NCBI RefSeq assembly: GCF_004357995.1
Contig: NZ_SMTK01000002.1
Coordinates: 682,001 to 746,000, forward strand
Source: Arthrobacter crusticola
GTDB taxonomy: Bacteria > Actinomycetota > Actinomycetes > Actinomycetales > Micrococcaceae
Reading direction: 5' to 3'
DNA: 64,000 nt
In this document: in pieces, positions 41,561 through 50,206 of the stretch
Numbering within the stretch: position 1 is the first letter of the stretch
Layout of the letters: every line of letters starts with the position of its first letter
The notes under the pieces: generated by a model
The model's input: only the letters and a program-made list of their open reading frames with translations
Database searches by the model: none
What the model was told of the DNA's origin: nothing
Position numbers and translations under genes: made by a program

Positions 41561-42882
41561 CAGAACGGCGGCGGCTCGGCCAGTTGTCCCGGCGGCGCTG
41601 TCGTGTAGTGGCGGCCCGTGGGCGACTTCCACGTCAGGATGCCCGCGTCGTTCTCCAGGAGGTTCCAGCAGGTCTCTGACTTGTACAGGTGATGCTTCCG
41701 GCAGAGATGGGCGAGGTTTCCATGGTCCGTCCGCCCGCCCCGCGACCATGGAACGCTGTGGTCGATGTCGGAGTTCGCCGCCGAGCGGCCGCACCCGGGG
41801 AAACGGCAGGTCACGTCGCGGTACCGGAGCCACCTCCGCAGCGTCGTGGATGGCAACCTGGCCTTCCGGCCCAGGGCCAGCACGTTCCGGCCCTCGGCGG
41901 TCAGCAGCGGAAGGAAGCTGCCGGACAGGGCCGCGAGCTCCCTCGCTGTTTCCGGGCTGAGTGGTCCGTATCCTTCGAGCTCGGCGGGGTGGTCGGCGAC
42001 TCCGAGGAGAGTCTGGACATCCATGGTGACCAGAACGTCGGCCGGCGCTGATGGGTCGCTTCCGCCCGTCGGGAGGGCGGTTTTCGTCAGTAGATCGGCG
42101 AGGACGTCCGCACGCAGCTGGGTGAGTGTCCTTGGCTCGTCCGGGCCCTGCACCGCTCTGGCCAGCGTGGTGAGACGGTTGTAGGCGGCCGCCGCCGTGT
42201 CCGCGGGAAGGTAGGCGGAGAACCAGCACATTCCATCGAGGTCCGGCGTCAGGGACACCCTGCGGTCGGCTGCTGCCTTCCTTGTACGCTGCTGGATCGT
42301 CTCGGGGTGATGTTTTTCCCGCTCGCGCCGGCTGCTGCGCGCCAGTTCGGACGTCGTCTGGGTAGGAGCACCGGCGAGCAGGTGCTCTTCGAAGCCGGCC
42401 CGGGCCTCGGGTGGCAGCAGGAGTGCTTCGTCGACGATCGTCTCCGCCTGGCGGTAGTTAAGCTGGCCGTTGCGCAGGGCCAGGAGGGTTGCCGGGAAGT
42501 CCTCGCTCAGCAGGCGGGCGGTCCGCAGCTTCCCGAGTGCCGTGCGCTCTGGAATACGCAGCGCACAGGCGGCCTCGGTGGCGGCGAGACTTGTTGCGAG
42601 GTCTTCGTCCAGCCGGCGTAGCGCTGCCTTGGCGCTCCCGTTGGTCGCGGCAGGCTGCGGGAGGGATTCCCCGGCTGCGGCGTCGAGGAAGTTCTGTTCA
42701 AGCAGGTGCAGAATCCGTGCCTGGCCCGCGTGTGCCCAGTTGATCAGGGACTCGATTTTCCCGAGGGCGTCCACAAGACCTGGCCCGTCGAGCAGTTCGG
42801 GGGAGAACAACTGGAGTGCACCGCTGAGCCCCGCCGGGACGGGAATTTCCCGTGTGGTGGATGGCTGCTTCGGTGCTTCCAT
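41560..42882 (-). CDS. DUF222 and HNH endonuclease domain protein (13E12-like)
   Basis: Protein of 440 residues. An N-terminal DUF222 region (about 40-330, with ARLLSEDFPATLLALRNGQLNYRQAETIVDEALLLPPE) is followed by an HNH nuclease motif near 365-405: CRFPGCGRSAANSDIDHSVPWSRGGRTDHGNLAHLCRKHH, with two Cys zinc ligands and the D-H/N/H catalytic residues. This is the REP13E12 family, present in many copies in actinobacterial genomes and suspected of mobility, though its role is unknown. A 100-bp tandem duplication abuts its 3' end. Confidence 0.85.
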   Translation of the reverse strand: MEAPKQPSTTREIPVPAGLSGALQLFSPELLDGPGLVDALGKIESLINWAHAGQARILHLLEQNFLDAAAGESLPQPAATNGSAKAALRRLDEDLATSLAATEAACALRIPERTALGKLRTARLLSEDFPATLLALRNGQLNYRQAETIVDEALLLPPEARAGFEEHLLAGAPTQTTSELARSSRREREKHHPETIQQRTRKAAADRRVSLTPDLDGMCWFSAYLPADTAAAAYNRLTTLARAVQGPDEPRTLTQLRADVLADLLTKTALPTGGSDPSAPADVLVTMDVQTLLGVADHPAELEGYGPLSPETARELAALSGSFLPLLTAEGRNVLALGRKARLPSTTLRRWLRYRDVTCRFPGCGRSAANSDIDHSVPWSRGGRTDHGNLAHLCRKHHLYKSETCWNLLENDAGILTWKSPTGRHYTTAPPGQLAEPPPF

Positions 42883-43038
42883 GGCCCCACTCTGCCACCC
42901 GCCACTGACATTTCGCGCGGCGGCTGGGCTGCGGCCGGCCCTGCGGTCCCAACGTTTCTATGACGCTCCTCCGGCTCCCATAGCCACTGATCGCGGCTGC
43001 ACCTGACGGCCGAGGGTCGGCGGGAAAGGTTACCCATG

Positions 43039-43053
43039 TATGCGTTTCGCATA
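43039..43053. promoter_or_regulatory. inverted repeat overlapping promoter (likely MarR operator)
   Basis: TATGCG-TTT-CGCATA is a perfect 6-bp inverted repeat with a 3-base centre. It overlaps the first bases of the -10 box at 43052 and sits 11 bases before the ATG of the first gene of the NTF2-like/MarR operon. Confidence 0.6.
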
Positions 43054-43057
43054 TAGT
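43052..43057 (+). promoter_or_regulatory. -10 box of a leaderless transcript
   Basis: TATAGT at 43052-43057 is followed by six bases and then the ATG at 43064, so transcription should start on the start codon. No ribosome site is present. Confidence 0.55.
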
Positions 43058-43063
43058 TGTGCC

Positions 43064-43444
43064 ATGCATTCAACACTGGAATCAGCAATCAAAGAGTGGC
43101 ATGCGAGCGTCAACGAGGGCTCCCTGGCCCGGTCGGCGAAGGCGGTGGGTGACCCGATCGTCGTCCTCGGCCCGAAGGGTGCGGGGTCGATCACCCCGGA
43201 CCAGTTCGCGGAGTGGGTGCAGCGGTCGCAGATCAAGCTGACCCCGCGGTCGTGGCATCCGGTCGGCGAACACCTCATGGTTGTCGAGGAGGATGCCACC
43301 TGGCCTGAAAGTGCATCCCCGACCCGGGTGGCTACGGTATTCCGGGTAGCCGGTGGGAAGGTAACTGCCGCCCTGCGCTTGCCCGATCTAAAGTCAGCGC
43401 TGGAGTTGGCCTCCATCTGCCGCGAAATGGACGCCACCGCATGA
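43064..43444 (+). CDS. NTF2/SnoaL-like small protein
   Basis: Protein of 126 residues with the cone-shaped NTF2-like pattern by eye: an N-terminal helix (STLESAIKEWHASVNEGSLARSAKAVGDPIVVLGPKGAGSITPDQFAEWVQRSQIKLTP), then alternating strands (EHLMVVEEDATW, VATVFRVAGGKVTAALRLPDL). No catalytic residue is identifiable. It is leaderless and forms an ATGA-coupled pair with the MarR gene, suggesting a small-molecule-responsive stress or detoxification unit. The assignment rests on pattern, not on a firm motif. Confidence 0.6.
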   Translation: MHSTLESAIKEWHASVNEGSLARSAKAVGDPIVVLGPKGAGSITPDQFAEWVQRSQIKLTPRSWHPVGEHLMVVEEDATWPESASPTRVATVFRVAGGKVTAALRLPDLKSALELASICREMDATA

Positions 43445-43887
43445 AGGATCAAGGGCCGGGACAGGTTCTGTTCGAGTTCGTCCGGCACTGGTCCCGACGG
43501 TCGTCGCCGGGCGACCACGCGATCGCCGAGCAGGGCCGGAACGTGCTGGTCACCGAAGTTGTGCACTCCCTGGTCCAGCGGGGATTCACGGCAACGGTCA
43601 ATGCCATCGCCCGCGAAATCGGTATCGATCAGAGCGGAGCATCACGACTGGTCAAGAAGGCTGCAGAGGCCGGCTATCTGGCCATACAGGCACCAGAAGC
43701 AGACGGGCGCCAACGCCAGGTAACGGTCACCTCGACCGGGCGGACACTTCTCGAACAGGCCCATGAGTGGCAGGAGCACATTTTCGACGAGCTTACTGAG
43801 GACTGGAGCGAGCGGAGGCGCCAAGATTTCCAACAGGCGATGACGGACTTGATCCACCGGTCCTTCGCTCTGGAAGAAGAACCTTAA
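43441..43887 (+). CDS. MarR family transcriptional regulator
   Basis: Winged-helix regulator of 148 residues: helices LVQRGFTATVNAIAREIGIDQSGASRLVKKAAEAGYLAIQAPEADGRQRQVTVTSTGRTLLEQAHEWQ (about 42-108) are the complete MarR HTH and wing with the Asp-Arg tip (DGRQRQ). It probably binds the inverted repeat at 43039-43053 and controls its own two-gene operon. The start overlaps the preceding stop (ATGA). Confidence 0.88.
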   Translation: MKDQGPGQVLFEFVRHWSRRSSPGDHAIAEQGRNVLVTEVVHSLVQRGFTATVNAIAREIGIDQSGASRLVKKAAEAGYLAIQAPEADGRQRQVTVTSTGRTLLEQAHEWQEHIFDELTEDWSERRRQDFQQAMTDLIHRSFALEEEP

Positions 43888-43941
43888 ACGGGCAGGGATG
43901 ACGGGCGGGAATGTGCCCGGGGCCACAACCGTTGTCCCCAT

Positions 43942-44610
43942 ATGAGAATTGGAATTGCAGGAGCCCACGGAAAGATCGCCCGCGAACTGACCCGCCGGCT
44001 GGTGGCGCAGGGCCACTACGTCACCGGACTGATCCGCAACCCCGACCATGCGGCAGACCTTCGACAGGACGGGGCCGACCCGGTGGTTCTCGACCTCGAG
44101 TCGGCCACCGCCCAGGAAGTGGCCGATGTCCTCACAGGGGCAGACGCCGTCGTCTTCGCCGCCGGAGCAGGGCCCGGCAGTGGCGTTGAACGCAAGGACA
44201 GCGTCGACCGCGCAGCCTCGGTGCTGCTCGCCGACGCCGCGGAAATCGCCGGAGTGGGACGCTTCCTCCAGATCTCCTCGATGGGCGCCGACTCCGTCGA
44301 CGGCGGCGCCCGGCCCGAGGGCATGGACGACGTGTTCTACGCCTACCTGCTGGCCAAGCTTGCCGCCGAACAGGACCTGCAGGCCCGAAAGCAGCTGAAC
44401 TGGACGATCATCCGCCCCGGAGGCCTCACCGACGAACCGGGCACCGGCCGGGTGAAGCTCGCCGCCAAGACCGGCTTCGGCTCCATCCCGCGCGCCGACG
44501 TCGCCTCCGTCCTCGCCGCACTCCTGGTGGGCAACATCGGCCGTTCTACGGTCCTGGAACTCACGTCGGGGGAGCAGACGGTGCGTGACGCCGTCAGCGC
44601 GCTCGCCTAG
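43942..44610 (+). CDS. NAD(P)-binding SDR_a5-like protein
   Basis: Protein of 222 residues with an atypical short-chain dehydrogenase (NAD(P)-binding) fold: glycine motif [31 protein letters not shown] (4-34), [20 protein letters not shown] (62-81) and a late [37 protein letters not shown] (133-169), where Tyr and Lys take the SDR positions. Similar to YwnB/YtfG-type reductases; substrate unknown. It starts 54 bases after the MarR gene without a good ribosome site. Confidence 0.82.
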   Translation: MRIGIAGAHGKIARELTRRLVAQGHYVTGLIRNPDHAADLRQDGADPVVLDLESATAQEVADVLTGADAVVFAAGAGPGSGVERKDSVDRAASVLLADAAEIAGVGRFLQISSMGADSVDGGARPEGMDDVFYAYLLAKLAAEQDLQARKQLNWTIIRPGGLTDEPGTGRVKLAAKTGFGSIPRADVASVLAALLVGNIGRSTVLELTSGEQTVRDAVSALA

Positions 44611-44653
44611 CGCCGGACGCCCGGCCTGTTTCTGCCGACGGCGTGCCGTGCGG

Positions 44654-44659
44654 GATACT
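44654..44659 (+). promoter_or_regulatory. possible -10 box of dxr
   Basis: GATACT at 44654-44659 is followed by six bases and the dxr ATG, the spacing of a leaderless start. The first base departs from TAnnnT. Confidence 0.35.
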
Positions 44660-44665
44660 TGGGCC

Positions 44666-45919
44666 ATGGACTTCACCAAGCTTCCGCGCGGCCACCGCCG
44701 GGTCGTCATCCTGGGATCCACCGGTTCCATCGGCACCCAGGCGCTTGAGGTGATCGCCCAGGCCCCGGACCGGTTCAGCGTGGCGGCGCTCGCCGCCGGC
44801 GGGCGCAACCCCGCCATGCTGGCCCAGCAGGCCGTGGCAACCCGCGCCCCGGCGGTCGGGGCCGCCCTGTGCACTGAAAGCGAACTCGAACAGGCCGTCG
44901 GCAAGGCCGCTGACGCCGCGGGAGTGCGCGGCTACCACCCGGAGATCGTCGCCGGACCCGACGCGGCCCAGCACCTGGCCGCCTGGCCCGAGGCAGAAGT
45001 AGTCCTCAACGGCATCACCGGGTCGATCGGCCTCGCGCCCACCCTCGCCGCCCTGCGGGTAGGGCACCTGCTCGCGCTGGCCAACAAGGAATCCCTGATC
45101 GTCGGGGGGCAGCTCGTGAAGGACGCCGCGGCCCCCGGGCAGCTGGTGCCGGTCGACTCCGAGCATTCGGCCCTCGCGCAGGCCCTCCGCTCGGGCCTCC
45201 CGGACGAGGTCGACCGGCTGGTGCTCACCGCTTCGGGCGGCCCCTTCCGCGGCATGTCCCGATCAGATCTGACGGCCGTCACTCCCGCCCAGGCGCTCTC
45301 CCACCCCACCTGGACCATGGGCAGGGTGGTCACGACCAACTCCGCCACCATGGTGAACAAGGCTCTCGAGGTCATCGAGGCGCACCTGCTCTTCGACATT
45401 CCGCTTGAGCGGATCGACGTCGTGGTGCATCCCCAGTCGGTCATCCACTCGATGGTCCAGTTCATCGACGGCTCAACCATCGCCCAGGCCTCGCCGCCGG
45501 ACATGCGCCTTCCGATCGCGCTCGGGATCGGCTGGCCCTACCGCGTGCCGGGTTCCGCCGCCGCATGTGACTGGAGCACCCCCGCTGGCTGGACCTTCGA
45601 GCCGCTCGACGAGGAAGCGTTTCCCGCGGTGCGCCTTGCAAAGACCGCGGCCGCGGCAGGCGGTACGTCAATGGCGGTGTTCAATGCCGCCAACGAGGAG
45701 GCCGTCGAGGCCTTCCACGCGGGCATCATCGGCTTCACCGACATCGTCGACACGGTCGCCGCGGTGGTGGCAGAGCTCAGTGAATCCGGTGACACCGGGG
45801 TTGCGCCCGGCGGCGCCGACCCTGGGGGCATCACCCTTGAGGCGGTGCTCGACGCCGAATGCCGGGCACGAGCTTCCGCCCGCGCCCGTTGTGGAATGAA
45901 GGAAACCTCCGCCGGATAG
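44666..45919 (+). CDS. dxr: 1-deoxy-D-xylulose 5-phosphate reductoisomerase
   Basis: DXR of 417 residues, the NADPH- and Mn/Mg-dependent second enzyme of the MEP isoprenoid pathway. [20 protein letters not shown] (NADP site, 12-31), [28 protein letters not shown] (metal-binding Asp/Glu), [28 protein letters not shown] and [10 protein letters not shown] are all present. The frame is open from 44585 but the conserved part begins at the ATG 44666, six bases after a -10-like GATACT; possibly leaderless. ispG of the same pathway lies 3 kb downstream. Confidence 0.97.
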   Translation: MDFTKLPRGHRRVVILGSTGSIGTQALEVIAQAPDRFSVAALAAGGRNPAMLAQQAVATRAPAVGAALCTESELEQAVGKAADAAGVRGYHPEIVAGPDAAQHLAAWPEAEVVLNGITGSIGLAPTLAALRVGHLLALANKESLIVGGQLVKDAAAPGQLVPVDSEHSALAQALRSGLPDEVDRLVLTASGGPFRGMSRSDLTAVTPAQALSHPTWTMGRVVTTNSATMVNKALEVIEAHLLFDIPLERIDVVVHPQSVIHSMVQFIDGSTIAQASPPDMRLPIALGIGWPYRVPGSAAACDWSTPAGWTFEPLDEEAFPAVRLAKTAAAAGGTSMAVFNAANEEAVEAFHAGIIGFTDIVDTVAAVVAELSESGDTGVAPGGADPGGITLEAVLDAECRARASARARCGMKETSAG

Positions 45920-45987
45920 GGACACGCCTGCCGGACGCACCAGCATCCGATGCGCCCCCGACGGAACACGAAATCGAAGGAAACGCC

Positions 45988-47334
45988 TTGTCTATTCTGC
46001 TCTTCATCCTCGGAGTGCTTTTCGTTGTGGTGGGCATCGGTGCGTCCATCGCGCTCCACGAGGTAGGGCACCTGGTGCCGGCCAAGCTGTTCAAGGTCCG
46101 CGTCACGCAGTACATGGTTGGCTTCGGCCCCACCCTCTGGTCCCGCCGCAAGGGCGAGACGGAGTACGGCATCAAGGCGATCCCCGCCGGCGGCTACATC
46201 TCGATGATCGGAATGTTTCCCCCGGGGCCCACTGACGACGAAGGCAGGGCCCGCCAGTCCGGCACCGGCGTGTTCCAGCAGCTGACCAATGACGCGCGCC
46301 AGGCCGCCGCCGTGCAGCTCCAGCCCGGCGACGAAAAGCGCGTCTTCTACAAGCTCCCGATTTACAAGCGCATCATCATCATGCTCGGCGGACCGCTGAT
46401 GAACCTGCTGATCGGCATTGTCCTGTTCGCCGTCCTCATCATGGGATTCGGAACCGCCCAGGCGACGACGACCGTCGCCGAGGTCTACAAGTGCGTGGTT
46501 TCGGCCGACCGGCAGGCCGAGACCGGCCAGACGGACTGCGCCGACGGCGACCCGGCCGCCCCCGCGTTCGAGGCGGGGCTGCAGCCCGGTGACCGCATCC
46601 TCACCTTTGATGGCCGCGACGTCGAAAGCTGGGACCAGTTCTCCGAGTGGATCCGTGAGGCCGCGGGCCGCAGCGTTCCGATCAGCTACGTCCGCGACGG
46701 GGAGACGCGCAGCTCGTCCATCACCCCGCTGCTCACCGAGCGGCCCGTGGCAGGGCCGGACGGCCAGGCCCAGGTCGACGCCGACGGCAGTCCGATCACC
46801 AAAGAGGTCGGCTTCATCGGCATCGGCTCCCAGCAGGAGCTGGTGCCGCAGCCGGCCAGCGAGGTCCTGCCCGCGGTGGGTGACTCGCTGGCCCGGGTGA
46901 CCGGCGTCGTGCTGAACCTGCCCCAGCGGGTGGTCGATGTCGGAGAGGCCGCGTTCTCGGACGCACCCCGGGACCCGGAGGGCCCGATCAGCGTGGTGGG
47001 TGTCGGCAGGATCGCCGGCGAGGTCTCCGCCATGGAGGAAATCCCCCTCAAGGCACGGGCAGCGACCCTCGTCGGGCTGGTGGGCGGAGTCAATCTCGCA
47101 CTCTTCGTCTTCAACCTCATCCCCCTGCTCCCGCTCGACGGCGGGCACGTTGCCGGCGCCCTGTGGGAGGGGCTGCGGCGCACCGTCGCCCGGATCTTCC
47201 GGCGCCCCGACCCGGGACCGTTCGACATGGCCAAGCTGCTGCCCCTGACCTACGCGGTCGCCGTCCTCCTGATGGGCATGGGCATCCTGCTCATCTACGC
47301 GGACATCGTGAAGCCGGTCGATCTTTTCGGATAG
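45988..47334 (+). CDS. rseP: RseP-type site-2 protease (M50)
   Basis: Membrane-embedded zinc protease of 448 residues. The first helix carries the active site His24-Glu25-x2-His28 (ALHEVGHLVPAKLF); a PDZ domain follows (about 165-245, with AFEAGLQPGDRILTFDGRDVESWDQFSEWIREA), and the C-terminal helices carry NLIPLLPLDGGH, the Asp metal ligand. In actinobacteria it cleaves anti-sigma factors and other membrane proteins. The start is TTG at 45988 with GAAGGA before it; the longer frame from 45859 would place the active site too deep. It lies in the usual dxr-rseP-ispG cluster. Confidence 0.93.
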   Translation: MSILLFILGVLFVVVGIGASIALHEVGHLVPAKLFKVRVTQYMVGFGPTLWSRRKGETEYGIKAIPAGGYISMIGMFPPGPTDDEGRARQSGTGVFQQLTNDARQAAAVQLQPGDEKRVFYKLPIYKRIIIMLGGPLMNLLIGIVLFAVLIMGFGTAQATTTVAEVYKCVVSADRQAETGQTDCADGDPAAPAFEAGLQPGDRILTFDGRDVESWDQFSEWIREAAGRSVPISYVRDGETRSSSITPLLTERPVAGPDGQAQVDADGSPITKEVGFIGIGSQQELVPQPASEVLPAVGDSLARVTGVVLNLPQRVVDVGEAAFSDAPRDPEGPISVVGVGRIAGEVSAMEEIPLKARAATLVGLVGGVNLALFVFNLIPLLPLDGGHVAGALWEGLRRTVARIFRRPDPGPFDMAKLLPLTYAVAVLLMGMGILLIYADIVKPVDLFG

Positions 47335-47363
47335 GGTGTAAATTCATTTGAACCCCAATACGG

Positions 47364-47392
47364 TTGAAAAAGGGATTTCAGCCTTATAGGCT
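47364..47392 (+). promoter_or_regulatory. promoter TTGAAA-N17-TAGGCT of leaderless gene
   Basis: TTGAAA at 47364-47369 and TAGGCT at 47387-47392 are 17 bp apart. Seven bases later is the GTG at 47400. This is the best two-box promoter in the window and argues that translation starts at 47400 without a leader. Confidence 0.65.
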
Positions 47393-47399
47393 CAGGTGC

Positions 47400-48167
47400 G
47401 TGTTCGTACTCACCATCGATCAGGCCGGCAGTCAGCACGACGTCGACCGCGTCCCCGACCTGCTGGAGCTGCTCCACGGGGTCGACATGGTCACGCCCTT
47501 CGAGCGCTCGGTAGGCGACGAGGCGCAGGGCATTCCCGCCTCCGCCGAAGCCGCCGTCGAGGCCGCGCTGCTGTGCCTGCGCCAGGGGGGCTGGTACGTG
47601 GGCCTCGGGATCGGCGACATCGAGCGTCCCCTGCCCGCCAGCCCACGGGAGGGACGCGGCAGCGCCTTCGTGGCGGCGCGTGCCGCCGTCGAGCGGGCCA
47701 AGAAGACCGGCGACCGTGCCCCGCTGGCCGTTGAGGGCCCGCCCGGAGCCGCCGAGGCCGAGGGAGTGCTGACCCTGATCGGACGCCACGTGATGCACCG
47801 GAGCCGGGCCGAGTGGCGCATCCTTGACCGGCTCGAACCGGGCAAGTGGGGGAGCCAGACGGCCGCCGCACGGGAGCTGGGCATCGCACCGCAGTCGGTC
47901 AGCAAAGCGGTGGCGCGCTCGGCCTGGACCGAGGAATGGGCCGCCCGTCCGGCGGCGGCGCTCCTGCTCCGCTGGGCCGACACAGGTCAGATAGCAGACC
48001 CGGGCGGCACGGCAGCTAAAGCCTGTCCGGCCGACACAGCCGATGCCGCCGGCGCGGCCTGTACGGTGCGTGGGCCCGGGGAGGCCACCCGTGACGGCGG
48101 CCGGCCGGAGCCTGCCGGGAGTGCAGGGCGCGGCCCGGCCGCCGGCGCGTCCAGGGGGGATCGCTGA
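47400..48167 (+). CDS. SatD-like protein with C-terminal helix-turn-helix
   Basis: Protein of 255 residues. An N-terminal alpha/beta part (VFVLTIDQAGSQHDVDRVPDLLELLHGVDMVTPFERSVGDEAQGIPASAEAAVEAALLCLRQGGWYVGLGIGDIE) resembles SatD-type proteins; the middle has FVAARAAVERAKKTGDRAPLAVEGP; then a helix-turn-helix (QTAAARELGIAPQSVSKAVARS, about 154-175). The last 55 residues are low-complexity Ala/Gly. Function unknown; the domain order suggests a DNA-binding sensor. The longer frame from 47364 is rejected because it begins inside the -35 box. The stop overlaps the next start (TGATG). Confidence 0.6.
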   Translation: MFVLTIDQAGSQHDVDRVPDLLELLHGVDMVTPFERSVGDEAQGIPASAEAAVEAALLCLRQGGWYVGLGIGDIERPLPASPREGRGSAFVAARAAVERAKKTGDRAPLAVEGPPGAAEAEGVLTLIGRHVMHRSRAEWRILDRLEPGKWGSQTAAARELGIAPQSVSKAVARSAWTEEWAARPAAALLLRWADTGQIADPGGTAAKACPADTADAAGAACTVRGPGEATRDGGRPEPAGSAGRGPAAGASRGDR

Positions 48168-48631
48168 TGGAACTGATTTGGATCGTCCTGACCCTGCTTG
48201 CCGCGGGAGGGCTCGGCTGGCCCGTCACCACCCTGGTGCTGCGCCTGGCCCGGACCGTCGACGCCCAGGAGCGCGCCAGTGAATCCGGACCGGAGCCGGC
48301 CGACCAGCCCCAGCTCGCCTTCCCGGCCCCGCCGCGGCCCAACCCCTGGGAGCAGGGGGCCCCTCCCGCGCCTGCGCCGCCGCCGGAGCTGCCCGCGGGG
48401 GTCCTGCGCGGCGGACTCGTCATCGGCGTGCTCGAACGGCTCGCCGTCGCCACCGCCATCCTCACCGGGGAACCGGTCGCCATCGCCTACGTCGTGGCGA
48501 TCAAGGGCCTGGGCCGGTACGCCGAACTCAAGGAAACCCCGGCGGCCGCCGAACGCTTCATCATCGGCACTCTGACCTCAATGCTCTGGGCCGCCGGGGT
48601 GGCCTCCCTCGCGGCGAACTACCTGCTCTGA
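48167..48631 (+). CDS. small membrane protein
   Basis: Protein of 154 residues: one helix at the N-terminus (IWIVLTLLAAGGLGWPVTTLVLRLA), a Pro-rich loop of about 45 residues, then two or three helices (GGLVIGVLERLAVATAILTGEPVAIAYVVAIKGLGRY and FIIGTLTSMLWAAGVASLAANYLL). I do not recognise a family. It is coupled to the SatD-like gene by a TGATG overlap, so the two products probably work together. Confidence 0.65.
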   Translation: MELIWIVLTLLAAGGLGWPVTTLVLRLARTVDAQERASESGPEPADQPQLAFPAPPRPNPWEQGAPPAPAPPPELPAGVLRGGLVIGVLERLAVATAILTGEPVAIAYVVAIKGLGRYAELKETPAAAERFIIGTLTSMLWAAGVASLAANYLL

Positions 48632-48636
48632 TCACG

Positions 48637-48642
48637 TAGGGT
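48637..48642 (+). promoter_or_regulatory. -10 box of leaderless YciI gene
   Basis: TAGGGT at 48637-48642 is followed by six bases and the ATG at 48649. The box lies directly after the stop of the preceding gene. Confidence 0.45.
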
Positions 48643-48648
48643 GGGTTT

Positions 48649-48939
48649 ATGAGTGTTTTCGCCGTCGAGTACGTCTACAGCCCCGACCAGTCCGACCTTC
48701 GGGCCGAGCACCGCCCGGCCCACCGGGAGTGGCTGGCCCGTCTCGTCGAGCAGGGCCGGCTCCTGGCCTCCGGGCCGTTCGCCGACGGGACCGGAGCCCT
48801 GCTGGTCTTCACCGCAGACTCCGAGGATGACCTGCACCAGCTGGTGAGCGAGGACCCCTTCACCCGGGCCCAGGCGATCTCCGCAGTGAAGACCACGGAG
48901 TGGAACCCGGTCGTCGGTGCTTTCGCCAAGTACGTGTGA
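48649..48939 (+). CDS. YciI family protein
   Basis: Protein of 96 residues with the YciI ferredoxin-like fold: FAVEYVYSPDQSDLRAEHRPAHREWLARLVEQGRLLASGPFADGTGALLVFTADSEDDLHQLVSEDPFTRA. The conserved His of HRPAHREWL and the Asp of SEDPF are the putative active-site pair. The function of the family is mostly unknown. Probably leaderless. Confidence 0.88.
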   Translation: MSVFAVEYVYSPDQSDLRAEHRPAHREWLARLVEQGRLLASGPFADGTGALLVFTADSEDDLHQLVSEDPFTRAQAISAVKTTEWNPVVGAFAKYV

Positions 48940-49039
48940 GCTTCGTCCTTCAACTAGGAGAACCGTCTGCCCCGGGGTGGATAATGGGATCAGGAAAATC
49001 GGACTGCCACGCGGCTAATGCCGCCACATGGAGGATGTT

Positions 49040-50206
49040 TTGACTTCGGTCAGCCTAGGAATGCCAGCAGCGCCCCCGCCCGTACTCGCCCCGCGGCGCA
49101 AAACCCGCCAGATCAAGGTCGGCTCAGTCGGGGTGGGCTCGGATTCCCCGATCAGCATCCAGTCGATGACGACGACGCCGACCACCGACATCAACGCGAC
49201 CCTGCAGCAGATCGCCGAACTGACGGCGACCGGCTGCGACATCGTGCGCGTCGCCTGCCCCTCTGCCGACGACGCCGCCGCGCTGCCGATCATCGCCAAG
49301 AAGTCCCAGATCCCGGTGATCGCCGACATCCACTTCCAGCCGAAGTACGTCTTCGCCGCGATCGACGCCGGCTGCGCCGCGGTCCGCGTCAACCCGGGCA
49401 ACATCCGCAAGTTCGACGACCAGGTCAAGGAGATCGCCGCCGCAGCGAAGGCCGCCGGCACCTCGATCCGCATCGGAGTCAACGCCGGATCGCTCGATCC
49501 GCGCCTGATGGAGAAGTACGGCAAGGCGACCCCGGAGGCCCTCGTCGAGTCCGCCGTGTGGGAAGCCTCACTGTTCGAGGAGCACGACTTCCACGACTTC
49601 AAGATCTCGGTCAAGCACAATGACCCGGTGATCATGGTGCGCGCCTACGAACTGCTCGCCGAACGCGGCGACTGGCCGCTCCACCTCGGCGTGACGGAAG
49701 CCGGACCGGCCTTTCAGGGCACGATCAAGTCGGCCACCGCCTTCGGCGCACTCCTTTCCAAGGGGATCGGCGACACCATCCGGGTGTCCCTGTCGGCTCC
49801 GCCCGTGGAGGAGGTCAAGGTCGGCAACCAGATCCTGCAGTCGCTGAACCTGCGGCCACGCAAGCTTGAGATCGTCTCCTGCCCCTCCTGCGGCCGCGCC
49901 CAGGTCGACGTCTACACCCTGGCCGACCAGGTCACGGCAGGGCTCGAGGGCATGGAGGTCCCGCTGCGCGTCGCCGTCATGGGCTGCGTGGTGAACGGCC
50001 CGGGCGAGGCCCGCGAAGCCGACCTCGGGGTGGCCTCCGGCAACGGCAAGGGACAGATCTTCGTCCGCGGTGAAGTGATCAAGACCGTGCCCGAGGACCA
50101 GATCGTCGAAACACTCATCGAAGAGGCAATGAGGATCGCGGAGGAGATGGGGGAGACCGATGGCGAAAATGCTGTCCCGGGTGGCCCCGTGGTTACCGTT
50201 AGCTAA
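49040..50206 (+). CDS. ispG: 4-hydroxy-3-methylbut-2-en-1-yl diphosphate synthase
   Basis: IspG (GcpE) of 388 residues, the [4Fe-4S] enzyme turning MEcPP into HMBPP in the MEP pathway. An N-terminal TIM barrel ([44 protein letters not shown]) is followed by the iron-sulfur domain with [12 protein letters not shown] and [17 protein letters not shown], giving the three Cys ligands and Glu. An ATG at 49028 is in frame, but GGAGG at 49030-49034 is placed for the TTG at 49040. The 3' end overlaps the next gene by 47 bases. Confidence 0.95.
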   Translation: MTSVSLGMPAAPPPVLAPRRKTRQIKVGSVGVGSDSPISIQSMTTTPTTDINATLQQIAELTATGCDIVRVACPSADDAAALPIIAKKSQIPVIADIHFQPKYVFAAIDAGCAAVRVNPGNIRKFDDQVKEIAAAAKAAGTSIRIGVNAGSLDPRLMEKYGKATPEALVESAVWEASLFEEHDFHDFKISVKHNDPVIMVRAYELLAERGDWPLHLGVTEAGPAFQGTIKSATAFGALLSKGIGDTIRVSLSAPPVEEVKVGNQILQSLNLRPRKLEIVSCPSCGRAQVDVYTLADQVTAGLEGMEVPLRVAVMGCVVNGPGEAREADLGVASGNGKGQIFVRGEVIKTVPEDQIVETLIEEAMRIAEEMGETDGENAVPGGPVVTVS

